Source: Porphyromonas canoris
Lineage (GTDB): Bacteria > Bacteroidota > Bacteroidia > Bacteroidales > Porphyromonadaceae
Direction: 5' to 3'
DNA: 64,000 nt
Assembly: GCF_000769115.1 (NCBI RefSeq)
Contig: NZ_JQZV01000013.1
Coordinates: 43,150-107,149, forward strand
This document shows positions 1 through 8,921 of the stretch, piece after piece. Within the stretch, counting starts at the first letter, position 1, and each line of letters starts with the position of its first letter. The notes under the pieces are model-generated. The model was given only the letters and a program-made list of their open reading frames with translations. It searched no databases and had not been told where the DNA came from. The position numbers and the translations under genes were made by a program.

Positions 1-191
1 CAGACACCACGATCCGTAACCGCCGCTCCGCCATCTGCAGAGACATTCCCCTCGCACTCGAAACTTGTTGTGGTGATGTTGGAAACAGAGCCGGTTGCCA
101 CCGTGGGAGCTTTTGCAGGCTCTTTGGGATCTTTCTTGCATCCTGCCATGGATAAGGATGCAACCAATAATAGAAATAGTACTTTTTTCAT
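1..191 (-). CDS. Surface lipoprotein with FN3-like repeat, partial
   Basis: The first 63 codons are visible; the gene leaves the window at the left edge. The protein begins MKKVLFLLLVASLSMAGC, a signal peptide with a lipobox (SMAGC), followed by charged residues (KKDPKEP), so it should be a lipidated outer-membrane or surface protein. The visible mature part contains the pattern TTTSFECEGNVSADGGAAV followed by TDRGV, which resembles the degenerate fibronectin-III-like repeats common in Bacteroidota surface proteins. No enzymatic domain is visible. A perfect-match promoter lies about 115 bases upstream. Specific function unknown. Confidence 0.75.
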   Translation of the reverse strand, partial: MKKVLFLLLVASLSMAGCKKDPKEPAKAPTVATGSVSNITTTSFECEGNVSADGGAAVTDRGV

Positions 192-306
192 AACAACTCA
201 TTTTATTGTTTTCTCATTTAATAATCTAATTGGACAAAACGCATAACAGAGAAAAGACGGCAGACAGTGAGCCGTATTCCAACGCATGATTGTTCCTTAA
301 TACTTA

Positions 307-337
307 CAAAGGTATTGTAAAAATATTACTATTCAAA
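307..337 (-). promoter_or_regulatory. Bacteroidota promoter for the lipoprotein gene
   Basis: Read on the minus strand, TTTG (334-337) is followed after 19 bases by TACCTTTG (307-314). Both boxes match the known Bacteroidota consensus (-33 TTTG, -7 TAnnTTTG) exactly. It faces the lipoprotein gene starting at 191, giving a leader of about 110 bases. Confidence 0.65.
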
Positions 338-409
338 ATCATATATCGAATACTGAAACAACTTGAGATAAACGCTTATAAAACTTCCTCTGAATAGTTT
401 TGCTGTCTG

Positions 410-493
410 AAATCATGCCTTGACTGACACAATTCATCGTTTGAGTGCTGCAACTCACCCCTTGTTCTGCACCAATCATGCCTTGGTTTGTAC
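410..493. repeat. Array I: four 21-bp degenerate palindromic units
   Basis: Four units of exactly 21 bases lie end to end (410-430, 431-451, 452-472, 473-493). They share the pattern aaATCA..nCTTG..., with positions 3-6 (ATCA) and 10-13 (CTTG) best kept. The same 4 x 21 layout and consensus occur at 12334-12417 and 31272-31355. There are no spacers, so it is not a CRISPR array. Function unknown. Confidence 0.65.
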
Positions 494-555
494 CTCTGAA
501 CCTGATAAAACGAACTTAAAAGGCTGTTTAGCGCATCTTTTTATCGGGTTCAGAG
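494..555. repeat. 16-bp inverted repeat next to array I
   Basis: The arms CTCTGAACCTGATAAA (494-509) and TTTATCGGGTTCAGAG (540-555) are complementary over 16 bases with one T/G position that pairs as U.G in RNA. The loop is 30 bases. It starts at the base after array I ends. No T tract follows, so it is not a standard terminator. It could be an RNA structure or a protein-binding dyad. Confidence 0.55.
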
Positions 556-789
556 CTGCTGTTACGGCAAATAAAAAGCAGCGCCGATACTTATTGCACC
601 GGCACTGTCCGAATCTGTTTTTAATATTTTATGCTCTCCCTTTTTAGTACAAAAGATTCTGAAAGAGTCTTAAGAGGTACCATCCATTCTTTGTAGGTCG
701 CTATTTTTACCGGACAGCGATAAAAATTTACTCTCGATAGAGGCTCTTTTATCCTTTGTTTCGGTTAAAACAGGCTTGTCGCGCGTTTA

Positions 790-2322
790 TCAGAATTGGA
801 AGTAGATGAACGGCTGAATCTCGGAGCTTCTTATCTGGAAGACGCAGAAGACAAGACCTACAAGAATAAGTGCCTGTACCACGAAAGGAGTTTCGCTGAT
901 GAAGTTTTGGAATCGTTTTTCTCCCTTATGTCCTACGAAATGGAGAGCAAATCCGAGCACCATAAGAGCAAAGACTTCTTTGTATCCTACGACAAACTGA
1001 GTGAAGACTTCGGGGTGAAAGGAGGTGAATATCTGCTTGAACATAGCTTGAACGACCTCCATGTTATCGGCACGGAAGAGGATCCAAGACGCCACAACAA
1101 GATGAAAAGTGAGAAGCCGTCCGGCAACTCGTTTGAACCAATTGGATTCGGGTTGCTTTCCAAAGATCTTTACAGTAAGCTCCCGATATGCTTTATGAAC
1201 AGCCAATGCGATACCATGAAGGGCTCCCCAGATGATGAAACGCAGAGCGGCTCCGTGCCAAAGTCCTCCGAGAAGCATGGTGATGAGGAGATTCATGTAG
1301 GCTCTCAGGCGTCCTTTCCTGTTGCCTCCGAGTGGAATGTAGAGGTAATCTTTCAACCACGAAGAGAGAGAAATGTGCCATCTGCGCCAAAATTCGGTAA
1401 TATTGACGGACTGATAGGGAGAGTCGAAGTTGATGTTGAATCTAAAGCCCAAAAGCAGTGCTATACCGATAGCCATATCCGAGTAGCCGGAGAAGTCGCA
1501 ATATATTTGAAGCGCATATCCGTAAGCTCCCAGCAGGTTCTCCAGTCCCGTATAGAGAGCCGGAGCATCGAATATTCTGTCCACGAAATTGAGACTGATG
1601 TAGTCCGAGATAATCGCTTTCTTGAAGAGACCGCTGATGATAAGTGCGAGAGCTTCACCATATTCGGTCCTGCCGAGAGTGGGTGTCTTTCTGATTTGAG
1701 GGACAAAATCTTTTGCTCTTACTATGGGACCGGCAACAAGCTGAGGGAAGAACGAAACGTAGAAGAGGTAGTCTATCCAGCGATTCAGAGGTTTCACTTC
1801 TCCACGATAGATGTCTATGATGTAGCTCATGGTCTGGAACGTATAGAAAGATATACCGGCAGGCAGGAAGATGTCGCGCAGTGTCCACTCTTTCAGAATC
1901 CATTCGGGCTTATTGACGAGCAGTCCCAGTTCGTTCAGTAACGTTACTCCGATGTCTCCAAGGAAGTTGAAGTATTTGAAGTAGGCAAGCACCCCAAGAT
2001 TGATACACATACTCAATGCGACCCAATACTTCCTTACTCCCTCTCTGCTGCGAGATAAAGCGTGTCCGATGAGAAAGTCGCTCGTCGCAGCCAGCATCAG
2101 CAATACAACGTACTCGCCACTGCTCTCGTAGTAAAACAGCAAAGAGAAAAGGGCTACGTAGATGATGCGCAGAGATGTTCGCCGGCGAAGCAGGTAGTAA
2201 AGAGGCAGGAAGAGAAGAAACATGAAGAAGAACAGCCCGCTGGAAAAGATCAGCGGGGCCTGCGGATCATACTTTAGTACTTCTCCGATGCGTGAGAGAT
2301 CTATGTGTTCTAAAAAGCTCAC
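790..2322 (-). CDS. MBOAT-family membrane O-acyltransferase (AlgI-like)
   Basis: A 510-residue polytopic membrane protein of the MBOAT family, which moves acyl groups across the membrane onto extracytoplasmic glycans or lipids. Visible family motifs are YCDFSGYSDMAIG, the loop WRRWHISLSSWLKDYLYIPLGGN (shown here only for recognition of the family core), and GGLWHG with the catalytic histidine. The start is GTG at 2322; the next in-frame ATG would remove the first membrane helix. It follows the SGNH gene by 14 bases and is the last gene of a three-gene leftward cluster. As in AlgI/AlgJ or PatA/PatB pairs, it probably passes acetyl groups to its SGNH neighbours. The acceptor polymer is not known. 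Confidence 0.88.
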   Translation of the reverse strand: MSFLEHIDLSRIGEVLKYDPQAPLIFSSGLFFFMFLLFLPLYYLLRRRTSLRIIYVALFSLLFYYESSGEYVVLLMLAATSDFLIGHALSRSREGVRKYWVALSMCINLGVLAYFKYFNFLGDIGVTLLNELGLLVNKPEWILKEWTLRDIFLPAGISFYTFQTMSYIIDIYRGEVKPLNRWIDYLFYVSFFPQLVAGPIVRAKDFVPQIRKTPTLGRTEYGEALALIISGLFKKAIISDYISLNFVDRIFDAPALYTGLENLLGAYGYALQIYCDFSGYSDMAIGIALLLGFRFNINFDSPYQSVNITEFWRRWHISLSSWLKDYLYIPLGGNRKGRLRAYMNLLITMLLGGLWHGAALRFIIWGALHGIALAVHKAYRELTVKIFGKQPESNWFKRVAGRLLTFHLVVASWILFRADNMEVVQAMFKQIFTSFHPEVFTQFVVGYKEVFALMVLGFALHFVGHKGEKRFQNFISETPFVVQALILVGLVFCVFQIRSSEIQPFIYFQF

Positions 2323-2336
2323 TGTGCTATGGGGTG

Positions 2337-3098
2337 TTAGTAGGTATCTTTTTTGTAGAGCTTCACTTCACTTATCATGTCGGATGAGATAAGAGAAGGA
2401 TGAGAAGATTGGTCGAGAAACTGTCGTAAAGCCTCGGCGGTCAATGCTCCATGCTTGAAATAGCCCTCCTTTGTATAATGGATGTGATCTTGATGCATCC
2501 AGCCTTTACTGACCCATCTTTGGGCTTCTTCTTCCGTCCCGATCTGTTGGTAAAGGTCATATACGCCGTAACCATTGCTGTTGGCAAAGTCGAGGATAAT
2601 GGCTGCCGCCTTTGCCGTATTGGGGTTGAAGCGGTAGCTGTATGTAGTCCTCCATTTTCTTTTACTCTTCTTGCCGGTATTGCGAATACGCTTCGACTGC
2701 TTCAAGAAACTTGGAGGAGGTGTTGTGAAAAAGAGCTGAACGTTGGGAAGAGCTTGTGTGACGGCAGAGGTGAAATCTTCAAGCTGTTGTCTGAAATTGG
2801 CTTCGCTGAATCGCCATGTATAGGAATCGTTCGTTCCAAGTGATACAACCAGTACTTCCGGCTGCATCTTCGTGATGTTTTGAATCTGTTGCGGATCTGT
2901 AAAGGTGGAGAAGGTTGCCCCGTTTATTCCGGTGTAAGATACCGAGAAGTCCGTCAACAGAGCTTTGATAGGAGCAGTTGTATAGCCATATCTTATATGA
3001 CTATCTCCCAAATGAAGCAGCTTGGTCTGCGCTTGAGCTCCCCACATTCCAAAGATGAGAAGCAGCAGGAATGCTACTTTCTTGTTTAATTTTGTCAT
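2337..3098 (-). CDS. Secreted SGNH/GDSL-family hydrolase or acetyltransferase
   Basis: A 253-residue exported protein. I chose the ATG at 3098 because it gives a clean signal peptide (MTKLNKKVAFLLLLIFGMWG, then AQA and Gln as the likely first mature residue). Family blocks are LLHLGDSH (block I, nucleophile Ser), VVSLGTND (block III) and DHIH near residue 215 (block V Asp and His). SGNH enzymes cleave or transfer acetyl esters on sugars. Its first 98 bases overlap the end of the upstream SGNH gene in another frame, so translation may be coupled. With the MBOAT protein downstream it forms a surface O-acylation module. Confidence 0.85.
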   Translation of the reverse strand: MTKLNKKVAFLLLLIFGMWGAQAQTKLLHLGDSHIRYGYTTAPIKALLTDFSVSYTGINGATFSTFTDPQQIQNITKMQPEVLVVSLGTNDSYTWRFSEANFRQQLEDFTSAVTQALPNVQLFFTTPPPSFLKQSKRIRNTGKKSKRKWRTTYSYRFNPNTAKAAAIILDFANSNGYGVYDLYQQIGTEEEAQRWVSKGWMHQDHIHYTKEGYFKHGALTAEALRQFLDQSSHPSLISSDMISEVKLYKKDTY

Positions 3099-4599
3099 AG
3101 TACTTCTGTTCAATATCAAATGCTTCCATAAATTTTGTAGCCACGAGTCGCCCTCCTTTGTGCGACAAGTGCGTGTAATCCTTGGCTGCAGCTCCCTGCG
3201 ATGCCAGTTTAGCTATTCCTCCGAGCTCTTGCATGGCTTCGAGCAGACTGTAAAAACTGATCTGCTCTTCTTGTGCAAGTCGCTCTTGGGCGCGATGAAG
3301 TGCAATAACGCCCGGCATGGTAGATGCTCCTCCGCCGGCAGAACGCTGCCCTCTGTCCGAAACACCCATGAGAAGAATGTCTGCACGAGGATTGGAGCGT
3401 TTGAGTTGTCGGATGACTTTACGCATCTGACTGATGTAAGAGGAGTAGTTGGTCTGTTTTGCAGATGCCACATTAAGCCCATACTGAAGGATGATAAGGT
3501 CGTATGGACGGGCATCCGTAAATTCTTTATTGATCGAGGAGTCTATTGAGAGGATGCGTATCCCGGAGTTGCCTCTTAAAGAAAAGTTATCCACAGATAT
3601 TCCGGACTTACCATCCAAAGCAATACCGTAGCTCGCAAAGCTGCTACTCGGCGTATCTACACGCAGACGCACGCTTCTGCTCGTACCTTCATAGAGCAGG
3701 TGAGCAACAACAACTCCTTCCGTTGCAGGCAAGAGCTGTTTGCTGATACTGTCTCCAACCGAAACCTGTATCTGCGTATCTTCGTTGCTTCTATAGTAGA
3801 ACCAAGACTGTTCGATGGGTTTTGCACTTTCGGGAAGTGTGTATTTGACCCAGGGAGAACCGCTCGAATAGGTGTGATAGTATCCGGTTATAGACTGCTT
3901 TGACGGAGATTTGTCAAGCAACGAGTGTGTTTTCCATCCTCCGAATTCGTGTCGTACCGATGCCCGAAAGCCGGCAACCTGAGAGGTTAAAGCCAACCAG
4001 CCTACTCCCGAACCACCATAGCGGGTCTGGAGCTGATTCCTGAGAGCATCCGTAAAAATGTCTCCCTCTATGAATGAGTCTCCCAATACGGCAATCCTCA
4101 CAGGACGACCGAGATTGTCCCTGTTCTTGAGGCTGGAGAAGAATTTTTGCATCCCTTGCCGGTTTACTGTATAGTCTCTGATGAGAGTAAGCGAAGTGTC
4201 TGTATTCGTAGCTCTAAGCAGACTATCATAGGTGGGTCTGGTATCCGGAGCGAGCTGCTCTGCCGTTGTGCCATCTATGGTATCCGTTTCATTCAGGTAC
4301 TGACCTCTTTCGGAAAGATCATCTGCATCGTTTGGATCTGCCGGAGGTATTGAGAGAAGTGTATCCGGATCGCTATTTTCGTTATCATCTGAAGGTATAT
4401 CGCCATCCGCAAGAAGTATATCGTCTGTCAGATCTCCGTTTTCATCACCGGACTCTTCTCGCAGATCAGACAGTATATCTACCGGTTTCAGAGTCCAGCT
4501 GCCTATCTTTTCCGGGAGGAAGTAAAGAGCAACCAAAGCTCCAAGCAGTACCCATAGTAGAGCAAGAACTCGAACCTGATAGTTTTTATCTTTTCTCAT
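3001..4599 (-). CDS. Membrane-anchored SGNH-family protein
   Basis: A 532-residue protein with one N-terminal membrane segment (about residues 10-28), then an acidic low-complexity linker of more than 80 residues rich in Asp and Glu, then an SGNH domain from about residue 165. Family motifs are AVLGDSFIEG (nucleophile Ser) and KDYTHLSHKGG (Asp and His of the triad). The domain contains a long insert typical of acetyltransferase-associated SGNH proteins. It is the first gene of the leftward cluster. The end overlaps the next SGNH gene by 98 bases. Likely role: periplasmic acetyl transfer or esterase step working with the MBOAT protein at 790-2322. Confidence 0.82.
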   Translation of the reverse strand: MRKDKNYQVRVLALLWVLLGALVALYFLPEKIGSWTLKPVDILSDLREESGDENGDLTDDILLADGDIPSDDNENSDPDTLLSIPPADPNDADDLSERGQYLNETDTIDGTTAEQLAPDTRPTYDSLLRATNTDTSLTLIRDYTVNRQGMQKFFSSLKNRDNLGRPVRIAVLGDSFIEGDIFTDALRNQLQTRYGGSGVGWLALTSQVAGFRASVRHEFGGWKTHSLLDKSPSKQSITGYYHTYSSGSPWVKYTLPESAKPIEQSWFYYRSNEDTQIQVSVGDSISKQLLPATEGVVVAHLLYEGTSRSVRLRVDTPSSSFASYGIALDGKSGISVDNFSLRGNSGIRILSIDSSINKEFTDARPYDLIILQYGLNVASAKQTNYSSYISQMRKVIRQLKRSNPRADILLMGVSDRGQRSAGGGASTMPGVIALHRAQERLAQEEQISFYSLLEAMQELGGIAKLASQGAAAKDYTHLSHKGGRLVATKFMEAFDIEQKYYDKIKQESSIPAASHLWNVGSSSADQAASFGR

Positions 4600-4655
4600 T
4601 AAATGATTATATCCTGAGGTTTCTTTGTGAAACTTGTCTTCTTATTTTATTCGCG

Positions 4656-4663
4656 CAAATTTA
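4656..4663 (-). promoter_or_regulatory. Possible -7 box for the O-acylation cluster
   Basis: TAAATTTG on the minus strand fits TAnnTTTG, 57 bases before the ATG at 4599. No TTTG lies at the expected -33 distance, so support is partial. Confidence 0.3.
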
Positions 4664-4767
4664 CACATTTATATCGAAGTACATGATAACAGCCTTATCT
4701 CAAAAGAGTTAAAGTATTAAAAGAGTTTTTTAGAAAGAAACTCTTGCTCCCTTTTGAGAGTAGTCTG

Positions 4768-6054
4768 TTACTCTTCTCTCAGTATCTGTACCGCAATGGG
4801 GCAATTCATACATCGCCCCTCCATGCAGTAGCTTTTGTAGAGTTGTATCAAGGCTTGGCTCTCTCCTGCATTGGAGATTGAAGCAAAGGTATTGGGGAAT
4901 TCAAACAGGCGAACTATTCGATTGTTTTCGGGAGCTATCTGCTTATAGGTATCCAGCAATTCCTTTTTTCTTTCAGTTCGTTTTGCTTCATTCTGTATGG
5001 TGTCCGAATAGTAAGTCCAAAGCAGTGGGAGGAAAACATTGATGATAATGCTTTGTTTCGTTGCCGTGCCCAATCCATTGAGTTTTTTATCGGACGGTTT
5101 GCCGAAATGGTAGTGTCGGCAGAAGTAGGGACTCGGTTCTACATCCAAAATAGAGAGCAGCATAGCGTAGGAAGGATTATTAGAAAACAGTCGCTCTACT
5201 CTATGGTGATCTTGCAGAATTGCAGCCGATATAGCGAGCATGCGTGTCGGGAAAACCACGGGACGAAGTCGAAGAAAGCGGATGGAGCCTTTAGGCATGG
5301 GAGTTAATCCGAACTTTTGAGCATAAAACAGATACTCTTGTCCCAGAAAAGCATGATATTCATCTGAGTATGGCTCTGCAAGAAGCCCCGCTTGTCCCAA
5401 TAGCATGGCTTCTATTGAGGTAATTCTGTTGGCGTGCTTACGAATAAAGGAGAGTGGAAGAGAGTTGGCTATCTGTTCAAACGCTCCATTGTTGTGTCCC
5501 ATACCCATATAGCGCAGAAAGAGAACGTAAAGACGCTGAGACCAGTCCGCCCCTTCTCCCATTTCTCGTACCTTTTTACTTTTCTGCTCCAATCTCTCCA
5601 CGAGCCAAAGATCTTGAAGGTATTTCCATCTCTTAGGCGGAAGAGTTGTAGCTTCTGGCAGGCAACGGAGATAGTTGTTTTTAATATTAAGATCCGTGAG
5701 TTTGCCCAGTACGGAAGAGTCTATTTGCATTACGGCAGTGGGAATATCATATCCGGAAACAGAGCGTGCCGGTGAATTGGAAGATAAGACAACATGCAAG
5801 ATAACTCCGGAATAGGCAGGGTCGGTATCGTGCCCATGTTGTTTCCATTCGGAAGCATTGGTATGAATTTCAACAGCTCCTACCCATTCAACCTCTCCTA
5901 TCCTGATCTTGGCTGAAAGAAAATCCGGCCCTGCCCCGTGGTTATGCTCTCCGGGATGAAGAACTTCCGGGACAATACCATCCACAGTAGTAAGAGAGCT
6001 GTAAAGGCGATGCTTCCAGATATAATGCAGGTAGGTTTCGGGACAAGATTTCAT
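4768..6054 (-). CDS. DUF2851 family protein
   Basis: A 428-residue protein recognised as DUF2851 from its N-terminal segment (HYIWKHRLY, then the HNHGAGPDFLSAKIRIG and WVGAVEIHTNASEW blocks). The family is widespread in Bacteroidota and has no assigned function. Conserved His and Asp residues in the first 120 residues resemble a nuclease-like arrangement, but this is only inference. The C-terminus carries a cysteine cluster (CMEGRCMNCPI) that could bind metal. No signal peptide, so probably cytoplasmic. It lies 32 bases after the uvrA-like gene and is the last gene of the purN operon. Confidence 0.8.
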   Translation of the reverse strand: MKSCPETYLHYIWKHRLYSSLTTVDGIVPEVLHPGEHNHGAGPDFLSAKIRIGEVEWVGAVEIHTNASEWKQHGHDTDPAYSGVILHVVLSSNSPARSVSGYDIPTAVMQIDSSVLGKLTDLNIKNNYLRCLPEATTLPPKRWKYLQDLWLVERLEQKSKKVREMGEGADWSQRLYVLFLRYMGMGHNNGAFEQIANSLPLSFIRKHANRITSIEAMLLGQAGLLAEPYSDEYHAFLGQEYLFYAQKFGLTPMPKGSIRFLRLRPVVFPTRMLAISAAILQDHHRVERLFSNNPSYAMLLSILDVEPSPYFCRHYHFGKPSDKKLNGLGTATKQSIIINVFLPLLWTYYSDTIQNEAKRTERKKELLDTYKQIAPENNRIVRLFEFPNTFASISNAGESQALIQLYKSYCMEGRCMNCPIAVQILREE

Positions 6055-6086
6055 CTTTATTCGCGTAGAGAGAATAGCTATTGAGC

Positions 6087-8921
6087 TTAAGACTTATGAA
6101 GCTTTTCCTTTAAGAAATATCCTGTATATCCTTCTTTACATTGGGCTATCTCCTCCGGAGTACCGGTGGCTACGATATATCCTCCTTTATCTCCACCTTC
6201 AGGACCAAGGTCTATAATGTAGTCGGCACACTTGATGATTTCCATATTGTGTTCGACCACTATGATGGAGTGCTGCTGTGCAATAAGAGCATCAAAGGTC
6301 TTGATCAGCTTATATATATCGTGTACGTGCAAGCCGGTGGTAGGTTCGTCAAAAATGAAGAGGGTCTTTCCCGTATTGGTGTTGGATAGGTAGTATGCCA
6401 GCTTGACGCGTTGATTTTCTCCTCCGGAAAGTGTAGAAGAACTTTGTCCCAGCTTTATATATCCGAGACCCACGTCTTGCAGAGCCGTTAGCTTCTCTGC
6501 TATCTTTTTGCATTCGGGATGTTTTTTGCTGTGTTCCGAGAAAAACTCTATGGCTTGATTGACTGTCATTTCCAACAGATCTGCAATAGAGACATTTTCA
6601 AATCGAATCTCAAGAATATCATCTTGAAATCTTTTGCCATGACACTCCTCACAGATGAGAGAAATATCTGCCATGAACTGCATCTCTACCGTGATAGAGC
6701 CTTCTCCTTTGCAGGCTTCGCATCTTCCCCCTTCCTTATTGAACGAAAAGTGAGCCGGAGTATATCCCATTTGTTTGCTTGCCGGAAGGGAGGCATATAG
6801 CTTTCGGATATCATCATAAGCTCCTACATAGGTTACGGGATTCGAGCGTGAACTTTTCCCTATGGCATTTTGATCCACGTACTCTACTCTTTCGATGTAT
6901 TCCAATGGAGCATCCACATTTTCACATAGAATGCCTTCCATTGATGCCTGTTCCAGCCTTCTCTTAACCCCTTCGTATAAAATCTCTCTGATGAGAGTAC
7001 TTTTCCCGGAGCCGCTTACCCCTGTTATTACGGTAAGGATTTGTAGAGGGACATCCACATCTACATGCTTAAGGTTGTGCATGTGTGCTCCTTTTATGCC
7101 GATACTGTGCTGCCATATTCTTCTGGTTCCGGGTACAGAGAGTTGAGCTCTTCCGGAAAGATATTCTACTGTATGGCTTCTGCTGGTTTTCGGAAGGGTG
7201 TGAGGAGAACCTTGATAGACTACCTCTCCTCCATTTCTTCCCGCATCCGGGCCGATGTCTATAATTTCATCTGCGGATAAGATCACATCTTCGTCATGCT
7301 CTACTACCATCACCGTATTTCCTATATCTGTCAGCCTGCGGAGAACATCTATCAGAAGGTGAGTGTCTCTGGCATGAAGACCGATGCTCGGCTCATCCAA
7401 TATGTATAGAGAGCCTATAAGACTGCTTCCAAGAGCGGTGGAAAGATGAATGCGTTGCGTCTCTCCTCCGGACAATGTATTGGATGTACGAGAACAGGTT
7501 AGATACCCAAGACCGATATCGACAAGGAACGAAACACGGTTGCGAAGCTCTGTTAAGATCCGTCCTGCAACCTTTTCGTCATGAGCGGAAAGCTTTAGCT
7601 GGTTCAGGAACTCTTTCAATTCCCAGATAGACATATCTACCAGTTCGGCGATATTCTTTCCTCCCACTTGGACATATAGAGCTTCTTTCTTAAGCCTCTT
7701 GCCTTTGCAGGTCGGACAGGTCGTTTTACCCTTATATCGTGCCGAAAGAATGCGGTAGTGCATCTTGGTCGGGTGATCTTCCAAATACTTGAAGAAGTCG
7801 TATATACCCCAAATCTCTCCATCTCCATTCCAGAGTAGATCCTGCTGCTTTGGGGATAGATCTTTATATGCTTTATGGATTGGGAAGTCGTATTTCTCTA
7901 CTGCTTTCTGTATAAATTCCCTTTGCATCTCCGACATCTTCTCACCTCTCCAACACGCTACGCAGTTATCATAAACGGAGCGATTCTTATCGGGAATGAC
8001 AAGTTCCGGATCTATGCCTATTATTTTGCTGAAACCTTCGCAGGTCGGACACGCTCCCACCGGAGAGTTGAAGCTGAACATATTATCCGATGGCTCCTCA
8101 AACTCTATTCCGTCTGCTTCAAACCTGTCGCTGAACAGAGTCTCTTGCCAAGCCTTGTCGGGGCTCTCCTGATGGAATATCATACAGCTTCCTCTTCCTT
8201 CAAAGAAGCAGGTCTCTATGGCATCGGTGATACGAGAGAGTGTGCTATCGTCATATTCCGATATGGCAGAGAGTCTGTCCACTACGATGAATAGCCGGGA
8301 TGCGTTGTTTATTCTGTTTGAAAGGGAATGGTCTTTGGTATCTTGAATATCCGAGATGCGCACAACCTCTCCATCAAATAAAATCCTGCTGTATCCAATA
8401 CCCGAAAGAATACCCAAATGAGCCTCCACGGTTCTGCCCTCAGGTATTTTGATCGGAGCCGTGATCATATATCTTGCTCCTTCAGAAAGAGAGTGTTGTA
8501 TGAACAATAACACATCGGCGGTGCTGTGGCGCTGAACCTCCTTTCCGCTTATCGGGCTGATGGTCTTTCCCACACGAGCATAAAGCATACGCATATAGTC
8601 GTATATCTCGGTGGATGTTCCTACCGTCGATCTTGGATTACGGGATGTAACTCTCTGTTCTATCGCTATTGCCGGAGGAATCCCTTTGATGTAATCGCAC
8701 TCCGGTTTGGACATTTTGCCCACAAACTGTCGGGCATAAGCCGAAAGACTCTCCACATATCTCCTCTTACCTTCTGCATACAGAGTATCGAAAGCAAGGG
8801 AACTTTTTCCGGATCCGGAGAGTCCGCTTACGACAATGAAGCGATTTCTTGGTATTCTTAAGGAGATGTTCTTGAGGTTATTAACTCTTGCTCCCGCTAT
8901 TTCTATGTAGTTGTCATTCAT
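6087..8921 (-). CDS. uvrA: UvrA-type excinuclease ABC subunit A (paralogue)
   Basis: A 944-residue twin-ATPase of the UvrA family, the DNA-damage recognition subunit of nucleotide excision repair. The first Walker A is GLSGSGKSS (33-41) with signature LSGGETQR; the second half has GVSGSGKST and LSGGENQR. The later zinc module is intact (CEACKGEG and CEECHGKR). The first zinc module is half missing: the usual CPxCG before FSFNSP is replaced by EADGI, while the second half GACPTCEG remains. Bacteroidota often encode two UvrA proteins, and this may be the divergent one. It overlaps purN by 8 bases. Confidence 0.88.
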   Translation of the reverse strand: MNDNYIEIAGARVNNLKNISLRIPRNRFIVVSGLSGSGKSSLAFDTLYAEGKRRYVESLSAYARQFVGKMSKPECDYIKGIPPAIAIEQRVTSRNPRSTVGTSTEIYDYMRMLYARVGKTISPISGKEVQRHSTADVLLFIQHSLSEGARYMITAPIKIPEGRTVEAHLGILSGIGYSRILFDGEVVRISDIQDTKDHSLSNRINNASRLFIVVDRLSAISEYDDSTLSRITDAIETCFFEGRGSCMIFHQESPDKAWQETLFSDRFEADGIEFEEPSDNMFSFNSPVGACPTCEGFSKIIGIDPELVIPDKNRSVYDNCVACWRGEKMSEMQREFIQKAVEKYDFPIHKAYKDLSPKQQDLLWNGDGEIWGIYDFFKYLEDHPTKMHYRILSARYKGKTTCPTCKGKRLKKEALYVQVGGKNIAELVDMSIWELKEFLNQLKLSAHDEKVAGRILTELRNRVSFLVDIGLGYLTCSRTSNTLSGGETQRIHLSTALGSSLIGSLYILDEPSIGLHARDTHLLIDVLRRLTDIGNTVMVVEHDEDVILSADEIIDIGPDAGRNGGEVVYQGSPHTLPKTSRSHTVEYLSGRAQLSVPGTRRIWQHSIGIKGAHMHNLKHVDVDVPLQILTVITGVSGSGKSTLIREILYEGVKRRLEQASMEGILCENVDAPLEYIERVEYVDQNAIGKSSRSNPVTYVGAYDDIRKLYASLPASKQMGYTPAHFSFNKEGGRCEACKGEGSITVEMQFMADISLICEECHGKRFQDDILEIRFENVSIADLLEMTVNQAIEFFSEHSKKHPECKKIAEKLTALQDVGLGYIKLGQSSSTLSGGENQRVKLAYYLSNTNTGKTLFIFDEPTTGLHVHDIYKLIKTFDALIAQQHSIIVVEHNMEIIKCADYIIDLGPEGGDKGGYIVATGTPEEIAQCKEGYTGYFLKEKLHKS

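Larger units (their letters stand above)
192..789. other. Gene-free stretch with promoter, repeat array and hairpin
   Basis: I find no convincing gene in these 598 bases. The only open frame of note (420-647, +) covers a repeat array and has no recognisable protein. The stretch holds the promoter of the leftward lipoprotein gene (307-337), a four-unit 21-bp array (410-493) and an inverted repeat that begins at the next base (494-555). From 556 to 789 it is AT-rich with no other clear signal. The O-acylation operon must terminate here, but I see only weak dyads. Confidence 0.6.

Noticed and set aside
410-493. CRISPR array
   Set aside because: Units are contiguous without spacers, degenerate, and limited to four; there are no cas genes. 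The same applies to 12334-12417, 31272-31355 and the 22-bp arrays.
420-647. 75-codon plus-strand open frame
   Set aside because: It runs over the 21-bp array and its dyad, has no recognisable protein features and no promoter or ribosome binding site.
796-1941. 381-codon plus-strand frame opposite the MBOAT gene
   Set aside because: The minus strand encodes a clear MBOAT protein with all motifs; the antisense product has no family features.
3001-3119. Frameshift joining the two SGNH genes
   Set aside because: Both proteins have their own complete SGNH blocks and the second has its own signal peptide, so two overlapping genes explain the data better.
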